A stretch of DNA of 18,294 bases from Candidatus Nanopelagicales bacterium (GTDB lineage: Bacteria > Actinomycetota > Actinomycetes > S36-B12), in contig JALQSY010000021.1 of NCBI GenBank assembly GCA_023264215.1, positions 1-18,294 of the forward strand, read 5' to 3'. Made by a program: the position numbers and the translations under genes. Shown piece after piece: positions 7,005-13,861 of this stretch. Each line of letters opens with the position of its first letter. Within the stretch, counting starts at the first letter, position 1. The notes under the pieces were generated by a model. It searched no databases and was not told the origin of the DNA. It saw only the letters and a program-made list of their open reading frames with translations.

Positions 7005-7489
7005 GCGCACGCCTCCCGCGCGAAGGCCGCCAGGTCGGCCAGTGCCGCATCGAGGCCCTCCGGGCGAGTGTCCGCGAGCTTCTGGGCAAGTGCGTCGCCG
7101 GTAGTGCCCTCGCCCTGCGCGGCGACCAGCGCGTCGACGATGCGCTGGGCCGCCGTCTGCACGGTGGTCAGCGACTCCTTGGAGGCACCCTGCAACTGAT
7201 TGACCGCATCGAACGTCAGTGAGTTGATCTGCGCTCCGATCGGCTGGAGATTGGTGGGACTCTGCCCCGCTGCGATACCCGCATCCAGCTCGGCGTAGGC
7301 CGCATTCAAAGCATCCACCGAGGCGAACACCGTCCCGCACTGGACCGATGCGCTGGGGGCGGCGCCCTGCTCTGCCTGCTCAGCCGGAGTGCACGCGGGA
7401 ATCACGAGCAGCCCGATCGCGAGAGTGAGCATGAACGCAGGCCGGCGCCGCCCCGTGCGAGACAGACCCGTGCTGGAGGCTGTGGTCAC
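7001..7489 (-). CDS. putative lipoprotein of unknown function
   Basis: The 162-residue protein has a basic n-region (RTGRRR, about residues 11-16), a hydrophobic stretch (about 20-31) and a lipobox-like VIPAC with the modified Cys at position 33. It is therefore probably a membrane-anchored lipoprotein on the outer face of the cytoplasmic membrane. The mature part is mostly alpha-helical and Ala/Gln-rich. It holds two further Cys (C51 near its start and C161 next to the C-terminus) that could form a disulfide. I do not recognise a family. The GTG start at 7489 keeps the positively charged n-region; the ATG 19 codons later would lose it. Its stop shares CTAG with the second pirin gene. Confidence 0.75.
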   Translation of the reverse strand: MTTASSTGLSRTGRRRPAFMLTLAIGLLVIPACTPAEQAEQGAAPSASVQCGTVFASVDALNAAYAELDAGIAAGQSPTNLQPIGAQINSLTFDAVNQLQGASKESLTTVQTAAQRIVDALVAAQGEGTTGDALAQKLADTRPEGLDAALADLAAFAREACA

Positions 7490-7572
7490 GCGGGGAACGT
7501 CCCATCCGTGGGCAACCGCAGCATGGATCTCGCGTGAACGCTGGATGAAGACCGGCCGGCCCGGGCGCTGGC

Positions 7573-7965
7573 CTACTTGTCAGCGGTCGTGATCGCCACG
7601 TGGGCTCCGGCGCCGAGCACCGCGGCCGACATGATCCCCACGCCGTAGAGCGCGAAGTCGGCGAACGATGATCCGCCGATCGCGCGAAGCGCCAGGACGA
7701 TGATGATGGCGTCGAGCAGGGCGGCAGCGACCATCAGCGACATGGCGATGCGGTTCCTCAGGGCCCAGTCCTTCAGCAGGGTGAGCAGGCAGATCGCGAA
7801 GACGGCCACGGCGGCGAGCGGCCCACCGAGGATGAGCCCACCGACCCCCGCCGCGAGACCGAGGTTGTCACCGCCGACGGTGTAGAGCAGGAAGGCTCCG
7901 GCGACTGCTCCGAGCGGCCCCGCGATCGCCGTGAGGGCGACCGTCCACCAACCCCGCGGCTCCAT
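7573..7965 (-). CDS. small four-helix membrane protein, paralogue of its upstream neighbour
   Basis: The 130-residue protein has four predicted membrane helices (about residues 7-27, 38-62, 74-94 and 103-126) and no recognisable domain. It is a tandem paralogue of the gene at 7970-8398. Both begin with a WWTV..TA.AGP.G motif and share LAAGV.GL.LG.PL.AV.VFAICL.TL. The ATG start lies 4 bp after the stop of that upstream gene, so the two are surely co-transcribed. The pair diverges from a TetR gene. An 83-bp gap separates it from the downstream lipoprotein gene. Function unknown; a small membrane complex formed by the two paralogues is possible. Confidence 0.8.
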   Translation of the reverse strand: MEPRGWWTVALTAIAGPLGAVAGAFLLYTVGGDNLGLAAGVGGLILGGPLAAVAVFAICLLTLLKDWALRNRIAMSLMVAAALLDAIIIVLALRAIGGSSFADFALYGVGIMSAAVLGAGAHVAITTADK

Positions 7966-7969
7966 GGCG

Positions 7970-8398
7970 TCAGTCTGCCGCTTCGACGATGATCCGGCGA
8001 CGCGACGCGCGAATGGCCAGCACGGCGCCGGCGCCGAGAATGCCGATCGCGCAGAAGGCCACGATCACCAGGCCGATCTCAGGTGTCGCACTGCCACCGA
8101 CAACACGCAGGCCGATGAGCACCGCGATCGCCTCGACGATCGCCGCCGCAACCATGACGACGAGGGCAATCCCACGCCGGACAGGCAACGGGCGCATGAG
8201 CGTGACCAGGCAGATGGCGAAGACGATCACTGCCAGGAGCGGAGCCCCCAGCCACAGGCCCGCGACCCCGGCGGCGAGACCCGCCATCCCACCGGTCGTG
8301 GCCTCCGCCAAGCGCGCAAGGCCGAACCCGGCCAGCACACTGCCCACCGGTCCGGCGAGTGCCGTGAGGATCACCGTCCACCACTCGCGCGCTGCCAC
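7970..8398 (-). CDS. small four-helix membrane protein, paralogue of its downstream neighbour
   Basis: The product has 142 residues and four predicted membrane helices. The frame is open to an ATG at 8446, but the GTG at 8398 is preferred because the protein then begins VAAREWWTVILTALAGPVG. That lines up residue for residue with MEPRGWWTVALTAIAGPLG of the downstream paralogue. The extra 16 residues of the longer form are not hydrophobic and would eat into the promoter region shared with the divergent TetR gene. Both helices 1-2 and the VFAICLVTLM segment are conserved between the pair. No enzymatic motif is seen. The TetR regulator across a 78-bp gap is the obvious candidate to control it. 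Confidence 0.8.
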   Translation of the reverse strand: MAAREWWTVILTALAGPVGSVLAGFGLARLAEATTGGMAGLAAGVAGLWLGAPLLAVIVFAICLVTLMRPLPVRRGIALVVMVAAAIVEAIAVLIGLRVVGGSATPEIGLVIVAFCAIGILGAGAVLAIRASRRRIIVEAAD

Positions 8399-8470
8399 GG
8401 CGCCAGCCTGACAGCACCGATCGCTGCTCGGGGGCACGGATGGCAAGTCCGGAAACCGAGTGGCAGGATG

Positions 8471-8484
8471 TTAGGCATGCCTAA
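8471..8484. promoter_or_regulatory. perfect 14-bp palindrome over the TetR start codon
   Basis: TTAGGCATGCCTAA is identical to its reverse complement, and its centre is the ATG start codon (8477-8479) of the TetR gene. It lies at the TetR edge of the divergent promoter region shared with the membrane-protein pair. TetR regulators commonly bind a palindrome of this size close to their own start, so autoregulation plus control of the neighbours is likely (inference). An iron-regulator box (TTAGG...CCTAA) was considered because of the identical arms, but the spacing between them is 4 bp rather than 9. Confidence 0.6.
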
Positions 8485-9064
8485 GATCGCTGCCGCCACC
8501 GTGGCGGAGCACCGCGAGCAGCGACGCAACGCCCTGCTCGAGGCGGCGGCGGAATCGCTGCGCGAATCCGGCACGGTGACGATGGCCACCGTCGCCCAGC
8601 GCGCAGGCCTGTCCCGATCAGCGGTCTACGAGTACTACAGTTCAGCCGCGGATCTGATCGCCGACGTCGTCGTCGACGAGATGACGCTGTGGATCGACCA
8701 CCTTGCCGACGCGATCGCAGACGTTCACGATCCGGCCGAGCGGCTGACGAGTTGGGTCCGCGAAGCGCTGTCCTACGTCGCCGACGGGCGTCATGCACTC
8801 GTGCGAGCGGCCGGGGATACCAGCCTGCCGCCGGTCCGGCGCGCTCAGGTGCAGGCGCTGCACCGAGAGCTTGCTGCCCCGATCACCTCGACGCTCTCCG
8901 AACTCGGCGTGGCAGATGCCGAGCGGATCACGTCGTACATCTGGGGCGTCGTCGAGACCGCCACGCGACGGATCGAATCCGGTCGTCCCGCCGACGACGA
9001 GGTCGATGCCGCGATCGCGTTCGCTCTCGCCGGCATCGCCCCGCATCGCTCATCGACTACCTGA
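8477..9064 (+). CDS. TetR/AcrR family transcriptional regulator
   Basis: The 195-residue protein has the length of a normal TetR regulator. The N-terminal helix-turn-helix reads ATVAQRAGLSRSAVYEYYSS (about residues 37-56), which closely fits the TetR consensus (A..AG.S....Y.YF.S). The C-terminal ligand-binding half is helical and of no identifiable subgroup. The frame is open far upstream, but AGGA (8465-8468), 8 nt before it, supports the ATG at 8477; an ATG at 8468 is also in frame. The start codon is the centre of a perfect palindrome that probably serves as its operator. It diverges from the two paralogous membrane proteins, its likely targets. Its last 8 bp overlap the convergent secreted-protein gene. 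Confidence 0.92.
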   Translation: MPKIAAATVAEHREQRRNALLEAAAESLRESGTVTMATVAQRAGLSRSAVYEYYSSAADLIADVVVDEMTLWIDHLADAIADVHDPAERLTSWVREALSYVADGRHALVRAAGDTSLPPVRRAQVQALHRELAAPITSTLSELGVADAERITSYIWGVVETATRRIESGRPADDEVDAAIAFALAGIAPHRSSTT

Positions 9065-9830
9065 CGAGGCGGAAGCTGATCTCCCGCTCATACGGCGCCC
9101 ACTGATCATTGCCCGGCGAGGTAATCGTCACCGTGCAGGTGCCCGAGGACTTCAGTGCGCGGATCTTCCCCTTTCGGCTGACCTCGCAGGCATCCGATGA
9201 CAGTGACGCGCTCAGCCCTGACTTGAGCCTTACGAGGAAGGGGCTGGCCTTGGCATTGGAGACCCTCGGCTGCCACGTGCCCTTGATGACCTGGCCGCGA
9301 ACGGTGGCGACCGCCCAGTCACGTTCGCGCGGTCCCACCTCGGCAAAGGCCGTGAAGAAGAACTTCGTATACGCGGGGTTGGCGCTGTCCCGACCGGCAC
9401 CGAGGGTGTAGATCGCGCAGGTATCGACGCGGCAATCCACGTCGGTGGTACCCGTGTCGCCCGTCTGCGGGTTGGGATTCTTGCCGACGAACTCAGCATT
9501 GACCACGATCGGTCGGCTCGTCGTCTGCTCGGCGGGCTGGGCCACGACGTACATCAAGGTGCCCTCACCCGCGTCGCACCGTGTGGGCACCGGGCTCGCG
9601 CCCGGGGGCGGGACGAGGCAGTGGAAGGCGTAGAGGCCGACGTTGGCCGGCAGACCTGTCACCGCCATCGTCACCGATGAACTCGGGGGCAGATCGGCGA
9701 GCGTGCCCCGACTGGCGACGCCGTCCGCGGTCACGTCGAACTCCGCAGCGACGGCAGCGGGGGACGTGAGCGCGGCGGCCGCGACGGCCAACGCTGCCGT
9801 GCCGAGGGCCGCGACTCGAACGATGCGCAT
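9057..9830 (-). CDS. secreted Cys-rich protein with C-terminal Ig-like region, haem-locus associated
   Basis: The 257-residue precursor has a classical signal peptide (MRIVRVAALG, then an Ala-rich core, cleavage near AVAAE at about residue 29). The first domain carries four Cys (71, 85, 133, 138) in the patterns VGLYAFHCLVPPPGASP and DCRVDTCAIYT. These match the adjacent 191-residue protein (GIYVGLCVIPRPGAKP and DCRVVRCAVIA), so the two are paralogous. A second small domain (about 195-257) with SSDACEVSRKGKIRALKSSG followed by TCTVTI resembles bacterial Ig-like repeats. No transmembrane anchor or sorting signal is seen, so it is likely secreted. TAGGAG (about 9838-9843) gives a good ribosome site for the ATG at 9830. 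It lies 33 bp downstream of the paralogue and divergent from hmuTUV, suggesting extracellular haem handling (inference). Confidence 0.8.
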   Translation of the reverse strand: MRIVRVAALGTAALAVAAAALTSPAAVAAEFDVTADGVASRGTLADLPPSSSVTMAVTGLPANVGLYAFHCLVPPPGASPVPTRCDAGEGTLMYVVAQPAEQTTSRPIVVNAEFVGKNPNPQTGDTGTTDVDCRVDTCAIYTLGAGRDSANPAYTKFFFTAFAEVGPRERDWAVATVRGQVIKGTWQPRVSNAKASPFLVRLKSGLSASLSSDACEVSRKGKIRALKSSGTCTVTITSPGNDQWAPYEREISFRLVR

Positions 9831-9863
9831 CAGGTGCTCCTATCCGTGGAAGGGTCGAGTGAT

Positions 9864-10439
9864 CTATCGGAATGTCACGGGTACAGCGACGTCCCAGGTG
9901 CGGTCGCTCGCTCGGGTGTGGTCCGCGCGCGCAATGACCGCGCAGCGAACGACGCGGCAGTCGAATGCGCCGATCCGCGGGCTTACCTTGATCCGCACCG
10001 TGAACTTGCCGCCTCGCTTGTACGGCTTAGCCAGGCTGGAGCCGTAGGGGGGAGGGTTAGACGAGATCCAGGCGGATGCCCTTGAACTGCCGTCCTGGTC
10101 CACCCCGCCTCCACACGGAGTGGGCTTCGCCCCCGGACGGGGAATGACGCACAGGCCGACGTAGATACCGACGGTCTCGTCGAAGCCCCGGCCGCTGACC
10201 TTCACCGTCTGACCGAAAGGGGACAGTCCGCGCGTCGGCGTCACGATCAACCTCTGACCCTTGCGTCCGATCGTGCTGGCTCGAGCGGCGTAAGCAGCAC
10301 GCTCGACGCTGACGGAAGTCGAGGTCGTGGCATCCGCCTGCCCCGCGGACGCGGGTGTGCCAGCGGTGGTGGCGTGCGCGGGGGCAGGCAGGGCCGCCAC
10401 CGCAGCCATCGCTGCAATCGCCATCAGCACCTGTCGCAT
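9864..10439 (-). CDS. secreted Cys-rich protein, haem-locus associated (neocarzinostatin/HtaA-neighbour-like)
   Basis: The 191-residue precursor has a signal peptide (residues 1-23, ending near AHA). A beta-rich domain spans about residues 62-191: LIVTPTRGLSPFGQTVKVSG, then GFDETVGIYVGLC, a Ser/Pro region (SSNPPPYGSSLAKPY) and FDCRVVRCAVIARADHTRAS. Four Cys (97, 109, 161, 166) should form two disulfides. From memory, this arrangement with a closing ADHT...DR.WD..VPVTF is met in actinobacterial proteins near HtaA/HmuTUV haem loci and recalls the neocarzinostatin fold; no HtaA repeat itself is recognised. It diverges from hmuT across 84 bp, so shared control with haem uptake is plausible. Whether it binds haem is not known. 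Confidence 0.8.
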   Translation of the reverse strand: MRQVLMAIAAMAAVAALPAPAHATTAGTPASAGQADATTSTSVSVERAAYAARASTIGRKGQRLIVTPTRGLSPFGQTVKVSGRGFDETVGIYVGLCVIPRPGAKPTPCGGGVDQDGSSRASAWISSNPPPYGSSLAKPYKRGGKFTVRIKVSPRIGAFDCRVVRCAVIARADHTRASDRTWDVAVPVTFR

Positions 10440-10475
10440 GCGGCGAACGTAGGTGCTGATACCTCGTCAACGCCT

Positions 10476-10511
10476 GACGCGGCGTCGGCATGATCCCGAC
10501 ACGGCGTCGGG
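10476..10511. promoter_or_regulatory. repeated element in the haem-locus divergent promoter
   Basis: The 9-mer CGGCGTCGG occurs at 10480-10488 and again at 10502-10510, exactly 22 bp apart (about two helical turns). The second copy is part of an inverted repeat CCCGAC-ACGGC-GTCGGG (10495-10511), and the first sits in GACG-CGG-CGTC (10476-10486). The element lies between the secreted-protein genes and hmuT, close to the hmuT start. It is a candidate operator for a regulator binding on one face of the helix. It does not look like the DtxR/IdeR iron box, and in such GC-rich DNA part of the symmetry could be chance. Confidence 0.4.
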
Positions 10512-10523
10512 AAGGTCACCGAC

Positions 10524-11537
10524 ATGCGTGGCGATACTGAGGCGATGAACGTTGCGCCAGGGTCGTGCCATCGCGCCGTCCTGACGGCAGCGGCGCTCGG
10601 ACTCATCGTCACGGTCACATCAGCGTGCAGCGTCACGACATCCGCGGACGCAGGGGACTCCACCTCCTCCGCGAGCGCAGGAGCTTCGATCAGCACGCCG
10701 GGTGAGCCCATCGTCATCACAGCCGCCGACCTGCCAGACATCGAGCCCCTCGGCGCTGCGGGATCGCAGACCCCCGAGCGGATCGTGAGCGTGGCGACGG
10801 GCGTCGGCGAGACCCTCGTCGCCCTCGGCGTCGGTGACAAGGTGGTCGGCAGAGATGAGACGAGCGCGGTGCCGGCGGGGGCCGAGGTCGTGACCGAGGC
10901 GCACAGCGTCTCAGCCGAGCGGGTCATCTCTCTAGAGCCCGATGTCGTGCTGATCGACGCGCGAACGACGCCCGCGGAGGCACTCGAGCAGATCGAGGCG
11001 GCAGGAGCGCGCATCGTCGAGGTGCCCGAAGCATGGACGCTCGCAGACATGGAGCCGCGCACCCGTGCCGTTGCCGAGGCCGTGGGCGTCGATCCAGCAC
11101 CCCTACTCGCCACGCTCCCGGCCACCGACGTGGCCTCCGCTCCCGACGCGCCGCGCATCGCCTTCCTCTATCTGCGGGGCACATCAGCCATTTACCTGCT
11201 CGGCGGTGCAGGTTCTGGGGCGGATGCGCTGATCGCCGCCGCCGGAGGCACCGACGTGGGCGCAGCCAACGGACTCGAGGCCTTCACACCCCTGACCGCC
11301 GAGGCCCTGGCGGCGCTCGATCCGCAGGTCCTCCTGGTGATGACCGGCGGCTTGGAGTCGGTCAACGGCGTCGACGGCCTGCTCGCCCTGCCCGGAGTGG
11401 CCCAGACAACGGCAGGCCAGGAGCGACGCGTCATCGCCGTGGACGACGAGGTGCTCCTGTCCTACGGTCCTCGCACCGGTGCCCTGGTCGATCTGCTTCG
11501 CTCGGCGATCGCCCGGGCTGCACCCGCCCGGGCATGA
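10524..11537 (+). CDS. hmuT: haem ABC transporter substrate-binding lipoprotein
   Basis: The 337-residue protein has a signal sequence ending in VTSAC (C35 as probable lipidated residue), a Ser/Thr-rich linker and a class III periplasmic-binding-protein fold. The landmarks are ERIVSVATGVGETLVALGVG, DVVLIDARTTPAEALEQIEA and, near the C-terminus, LLSYGPRTGALVDLL. The latter YGPRTG is typical of the haemin-binding HmuT branch. It should capture haem at the outer face of the membrane and pass it to HmuUV. The start at 10524 has GGAAGG 8 nt upstream; an in-frame ATG at 10545 is an alternative. The stop overlaps the hmuU start (ATGA, 11534-11537). Haem versus another iron chelate is inferred from the motif and the gene set. 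Confidence 0.88.
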   Translation: MRGDTEAMNVAPGSCHRAVLTAAALGLIVTVTSACSVTTSADAGDSTSSASAGASISTPGEPIVITAADLPDIEPLGAAGSQTPERIVSVATGVGETLVALGVGDKVVGRDETSAVPAGAEVVTEAHSVSAERVISLEPDVVLIDARTTPAEALEQIEAAGARIVEVPEAWTLADMEPRTRAVAEAVGVDPAPLLATLPATDVASAPDAPRIAFLYLRGTSAIYLLGGAGSGADALIAAAGGTDVGAANGLEAFTPLTAEALAALDPQVLLVMTGGLESVNGVDGLLALPGVAQTTAGQERRVIAVDDEVLLSYGPRTGALVDLLRSAIARAAPARA

Positions 11538-12514
11538 CCACCACCTCCTCGCCACCCCGGCGTCGCACCGCCTTCGTCCTCGCCGGGCTGGCAGTCCTGC
11601 TCGCCGCCGCCTCAGCGGGCGCGCTCCTCATCGGCGCAGCCGAGACATCCACCGTGATCGTCACGGAGATTCGCGCTCCTCGCATCGCGCTGACCCTCAT
11701 CGTCGGCGCCGGCCTGGGCATCTCCGGTGCGCTCCTTCAGGGCACGCTGCGCAATCCGCTCGCCGACCCGGGGATCATCGGCGTCTCCGCCAGCGCTGCA
11801 CTCGGCGCGGTGATCGCCGTCGCTGTCGGAGCGGCGTACTCATCGATCCTGGCCGCGGTCGGCGCAACCGTCCTCGGACTCTCAGGCATGGCGCTCGTGA
11901 TGTGGATCGCGCGGTCATCCTCCGGACGCACCGAGGTCGTCACCCTGGTGCTCGCCGGCGTCGCCGTCACGGCCTTCGCCGCCGCCCTGCTCTCCGTCGT
12001 CGTCGCCGCGTCCGACACTGCCGGGGCTCGATCGGCCACCTTCTGGACGACCGGCAGTCTCGCACTCGCAACATGGCCGGGCGTCTGGTCGACGCTGCCG
12101 TTCCTTGTCGTCGCGCTCATCCTGGCCTTCTGGGTCGCCGGAGACCTTGACGTCATGGCACTCGGCGATCGTGCGGCCTGGGCCGTCGGCGTCGACGTGG
12201 ATCGCACGCGCATCATGGCCCTTGCCGGCGCGGTCCTCGCCGTGTCCGCCGGGGTTGCGGTCGTCGGGGTGATCGCCTTCGTGGGCCTGGTCGTGCCCCA
12301 TGCCGTGCGCATGCTGATGGGCCCAGGGCATCGCGGCCTACTGGTCGGATCAGCCCTCGGTGGAGCCCTGCTCCTCATCCTCGCGGACACCATCGCCCGC
12401 ACGGCGGTCTCCCCCGTCGAGATCCCTCTCGGGGTCGTCACCGCGGTGATCGGCGCCCCCGTGTTCGTCGTCCTCCTTCGTCGCACACGCGCAGCACAGG
12501 GCGGTTGGGCATGA
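11534..12514 (+). CDS. hmuU: haem ABC transporter permease (FecCD family)
   Basis: The 326-residue polytopic protein has eight to ten predicted membrane helices. It carries the FecCD/BtuC family signatures EIRAPRIALTLIVGAGLGIS, LQGTLRNPLADPGIIGVSAS, FWTTGSLA and GVIAFVGLVVPHAVRMLMGP followed by HRGLL. It would form the membrane channel, as a homodimer, that receives haem from HmuT and is powered by HmuV. The ATG start at 11534 overlaps the hmuT stop and its own stop overlaps the hmuV start (both ATGA), so the three genes form a tightly coupled operon. Much longer upstream reading in this frame is the shadow of hmuT. Length is normal for the family. Confidence 0.92.
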   Translation: MTTTSSPPRRRTAFVLAGLAVLLAAASAGALLIGAAETSTVIVTEIRAPRIALTLIVGAGLGISGALLQGTLRNPLADPGIIGVSASAALGAVIAVAVGAAYSSILAAVGATVLGLSGMALVMWIARSSSGRTEVVTLVLAGVAVTAFAAALLSVVVAASDTAGARSATFWTTGSLALATWPGVWSTLPFLVVALILAFWVAGDLDVMALGDRAAWAVGVDVDRTRIMALAGAVLAVSAGVAVVGVIAFVGLVVPHAVRMLMGPGHRGLLVGSALGGALLLILADTIARTAVSPVEIPLGVVTAVIGAPVFVVLLRRTRAAQGGWA

Positions 12515-13278
12515 CCGCGCGCATGGCCGATGCCCGTGTCGAGGCGAGAGGCGTCACGGTGCGTGATCGGCTCGACGGAGTCGACCTGCAGGTGATGTCT
12601 GGTGAGGTGCATGCACTCGTCGGACCCAACGGCTCAGGCAAGTCGACACTGCTCGCCGTACTCGCAGGAGACCTCGCCCCCGATCGCGGCAATGCCCTCG
12701 TGGCCGGCTCGCCGTGGTCGAGCATCTCCACTCGGGCGGCGGCCCGCCGTCGCTCCCTGCTCGCCCAGGAGACATCGCTCGCCTTCCCGTTCACGGTGAG
12801 ACAGGTCGTGTCGTGGGGACGACTGGCGTGGCGCGGCACGGACGCTTCCGCCCAGGACGATGACGTGATCGCCGAGGTGATCGAGGAGCACGATCTCGCC
12901 TCGCTTCTCGATCGCCCAGTGACCACCCTGTCGGGTGGGGAACGCGCGCGAGTGCACCTGGCCCGTGTCCTCGCTCAGCGTGCACCCGTGCTCCTGCTCG
13001 ATGAGGCGGACGCGGCGCTCGACCTCGCCGGCCAGGCCCACCTCGACGCCGCGGTCCGACGCCGCAGGGATGCCGGTGACGCTGTCGTCATCGTCAGCCA
13101 CGATCTCGCGCGCCTGTCAGCCCTCGCTGATTCGGCGACACTGCTGTCACGCGGTAGCGTCGTCGGTCAGGGCCCGGCCGCGTCGACACTGACGGCAGAG
13201 GCACTGACACAGGCGTACGGCGTACCCGTGTCGTCATCACATGCTGACGGCCGCATAGTCTTCTGGTCCCAGGGCTAG
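12511..13278 (+). CDS. hmuV: haem ABC transporter ATP-binding protein
   Basis: The 255-residue ATPase is complete: Walker A GPNGSGKST (residues 38-46), Q-loop Q86 in LLAQETS, signature LSGGE (140-144), Walker B LLLDE (161-165) and H-loop H197 in IVSHD. After Walker B the usual DEP(T/L)..LD is DEADAALD, with Ala in place of Pro. The residues needed for catalysis are kept, so activity is expected. A TTG two codons earlier is in frame, but the ATG at 12511, within the ATGA overlap with hmuU, is the evident start. The stop codon shares CTAG with the convergent thioesterase gene, so no terminator separates them. Confidence 0.92.
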   Translation: MTARMADARVEARGVTVRDRLDGVDLQVMSGEVHALVGPNGSGKSTLLAVLAGDLAPDRGNALVAGSPWSSISTRAAARRRSLLAQETSLAFPFTVRQVVSWGRLAWRGTDASAQDDDVIAEVIEEHDLASLLDRPVTTLSGGERARVHLARVLAQRAPVLLLDEADAALDLAGQAHLDAAVRRRRDAGDAVVIVSHDLARLSALADSATLLSRGSVVGQGPAASTLTAEALTQAYGVPVSSSHADGRIVFWSQG

Positions 13279-13664
13279 TCGTTGACCGCGAGCAGCTGCT
13301 CGCGCAGGGACTCCGGCATCCTGATCGGGCGCCCGCTCTCGGGGTCGACCACGGCGAGCTTCGTCGTCGCCTCGGCGGCGACATCTCCGTGCTCGTCGAG
13401 GATGCGGTAGTCGATGGAGTACGACGTACGCGCCATGTCAGTGACGATCGCCTCGATGATCACGGGCTCGCGGGAGTAGCCGAGCGGCTTGATGTGCCGG
13501 ATCTGCTGCGATACGACGATCTGCGCGAAGCCGTCGTTGACGACGGCGTCGAGTTCGCCGATGAGACCCATGCGGGCCTCCTGCAGGTAGTCGTGATACG
13601 CCACGTTGTTGACGTGTCCAAGCGGATCGAGGTCGCTGAAGCGCCTCCAGATCTGCACCCGCAT
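13275..13664 (-). CDS. acyl-CoA thioesterase, hotdog fold (4HBT family)
   Basis: The 129-residue protein starts with the signature of the 4-hydroxybenzoyl-CoA thioesterase/YbgC/FadM family: RFSDLDPLGHVNNVAYHDYL, with D11/D13 and H17-V-N-N. A typical hotdog continuation follows (PVIIEAIVTDMARTSYSIDY and AAEATTKLAVVDPESGRP). Such enzymes hydrolyse acyl-CoA or related thioesters as oligomers in the cytoplasm; chain specificity cannot be read here. The length is normal. The ATG start overlaps the TGA of a possible 50-residue frame immediately upstream (TGATG, 13662-13666). Its stop lies in the CTAG shared with hmuV. No functional tie to haem uptake is suggested. Confidence 0.88.
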   Translation of the reverse strand: MRVQIWRRFSDLDPLGHVNNVAYHDYLQEARMGLIGELDAVVNDGFAQIVVSQQIRHIKPLGYSREPVIIEAIVTDMARTSYSIDYRILDEHGDVAAEATTKLAVVDPESGRPIRMPESLREQLLAVND

Positions 13665-13816
13665 CAGCGAGCCGTCACCGTGACAGTGTTGCTTTTCGCT
13701 CCAGCACCGTAGACGTAGACCGCGAAGCGCTTGGACGGAGCCTTGCCGCTCAACGCGATGTCGCCCCGGTGGTTGACGAGGGCCTCGCGCGGAAGGCGGT
13801 TACGCCGTATCGACAT
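13664..13816 (-). CDS. possible small protein (50 aa) coupled to the thioesterase
   Basis: An ATG at 13816 (or 13825, in frame) opens a frame that ends in TGA at 13664-13666, overlapping the thioesterase ATG as TGATG. The peptide begins MSIRRNRLPREALVNHRGDI and ends KSNTVTVTAR. Third codon positions are strongly G/C, as in the neighbouring real genes, and the start/stop overlap is what a coupled operon gene would show. An in-frame TGA lies a few codons before 13825, so it cannot be much longer. No family is recognised; the sequence is basic with a beta-like second half (RFAVYVYGAGAKSNTVTVTA). It has no good ribosome site. It may be a true small protein, a remnant of a larger gene, or chance. 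Confidence 0.4.
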   Translation of the reverse strand: MSIRRNRLPREALVNHRGDIALSGKAPSKRFAVYVYGAGAKSNTVTVTAR

Positions 13817-13861
13817 GGGTCGCATGATCGCACGCGAGGCCGTGCATCAGTGCCACGGCGG

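Noticed and set aside
7548..7571. Terminator between the membrane-protein pair and the lipoprotein gene
   Set aside because: The GGCC/CCGG-rich stretch can fold, but it is only local low-complexity symmetry without a T-tract, so I do not call it.
8471..8484. DtxR/IdeR iron box
   Set aside because: The arms TTAGG and CCTAA match the iron-box ends, but the 4-bp spacing is far shorter than the 9 bp of the classical 19-bp box, and the downstream gene is a TetR regulator, not an iron gene.
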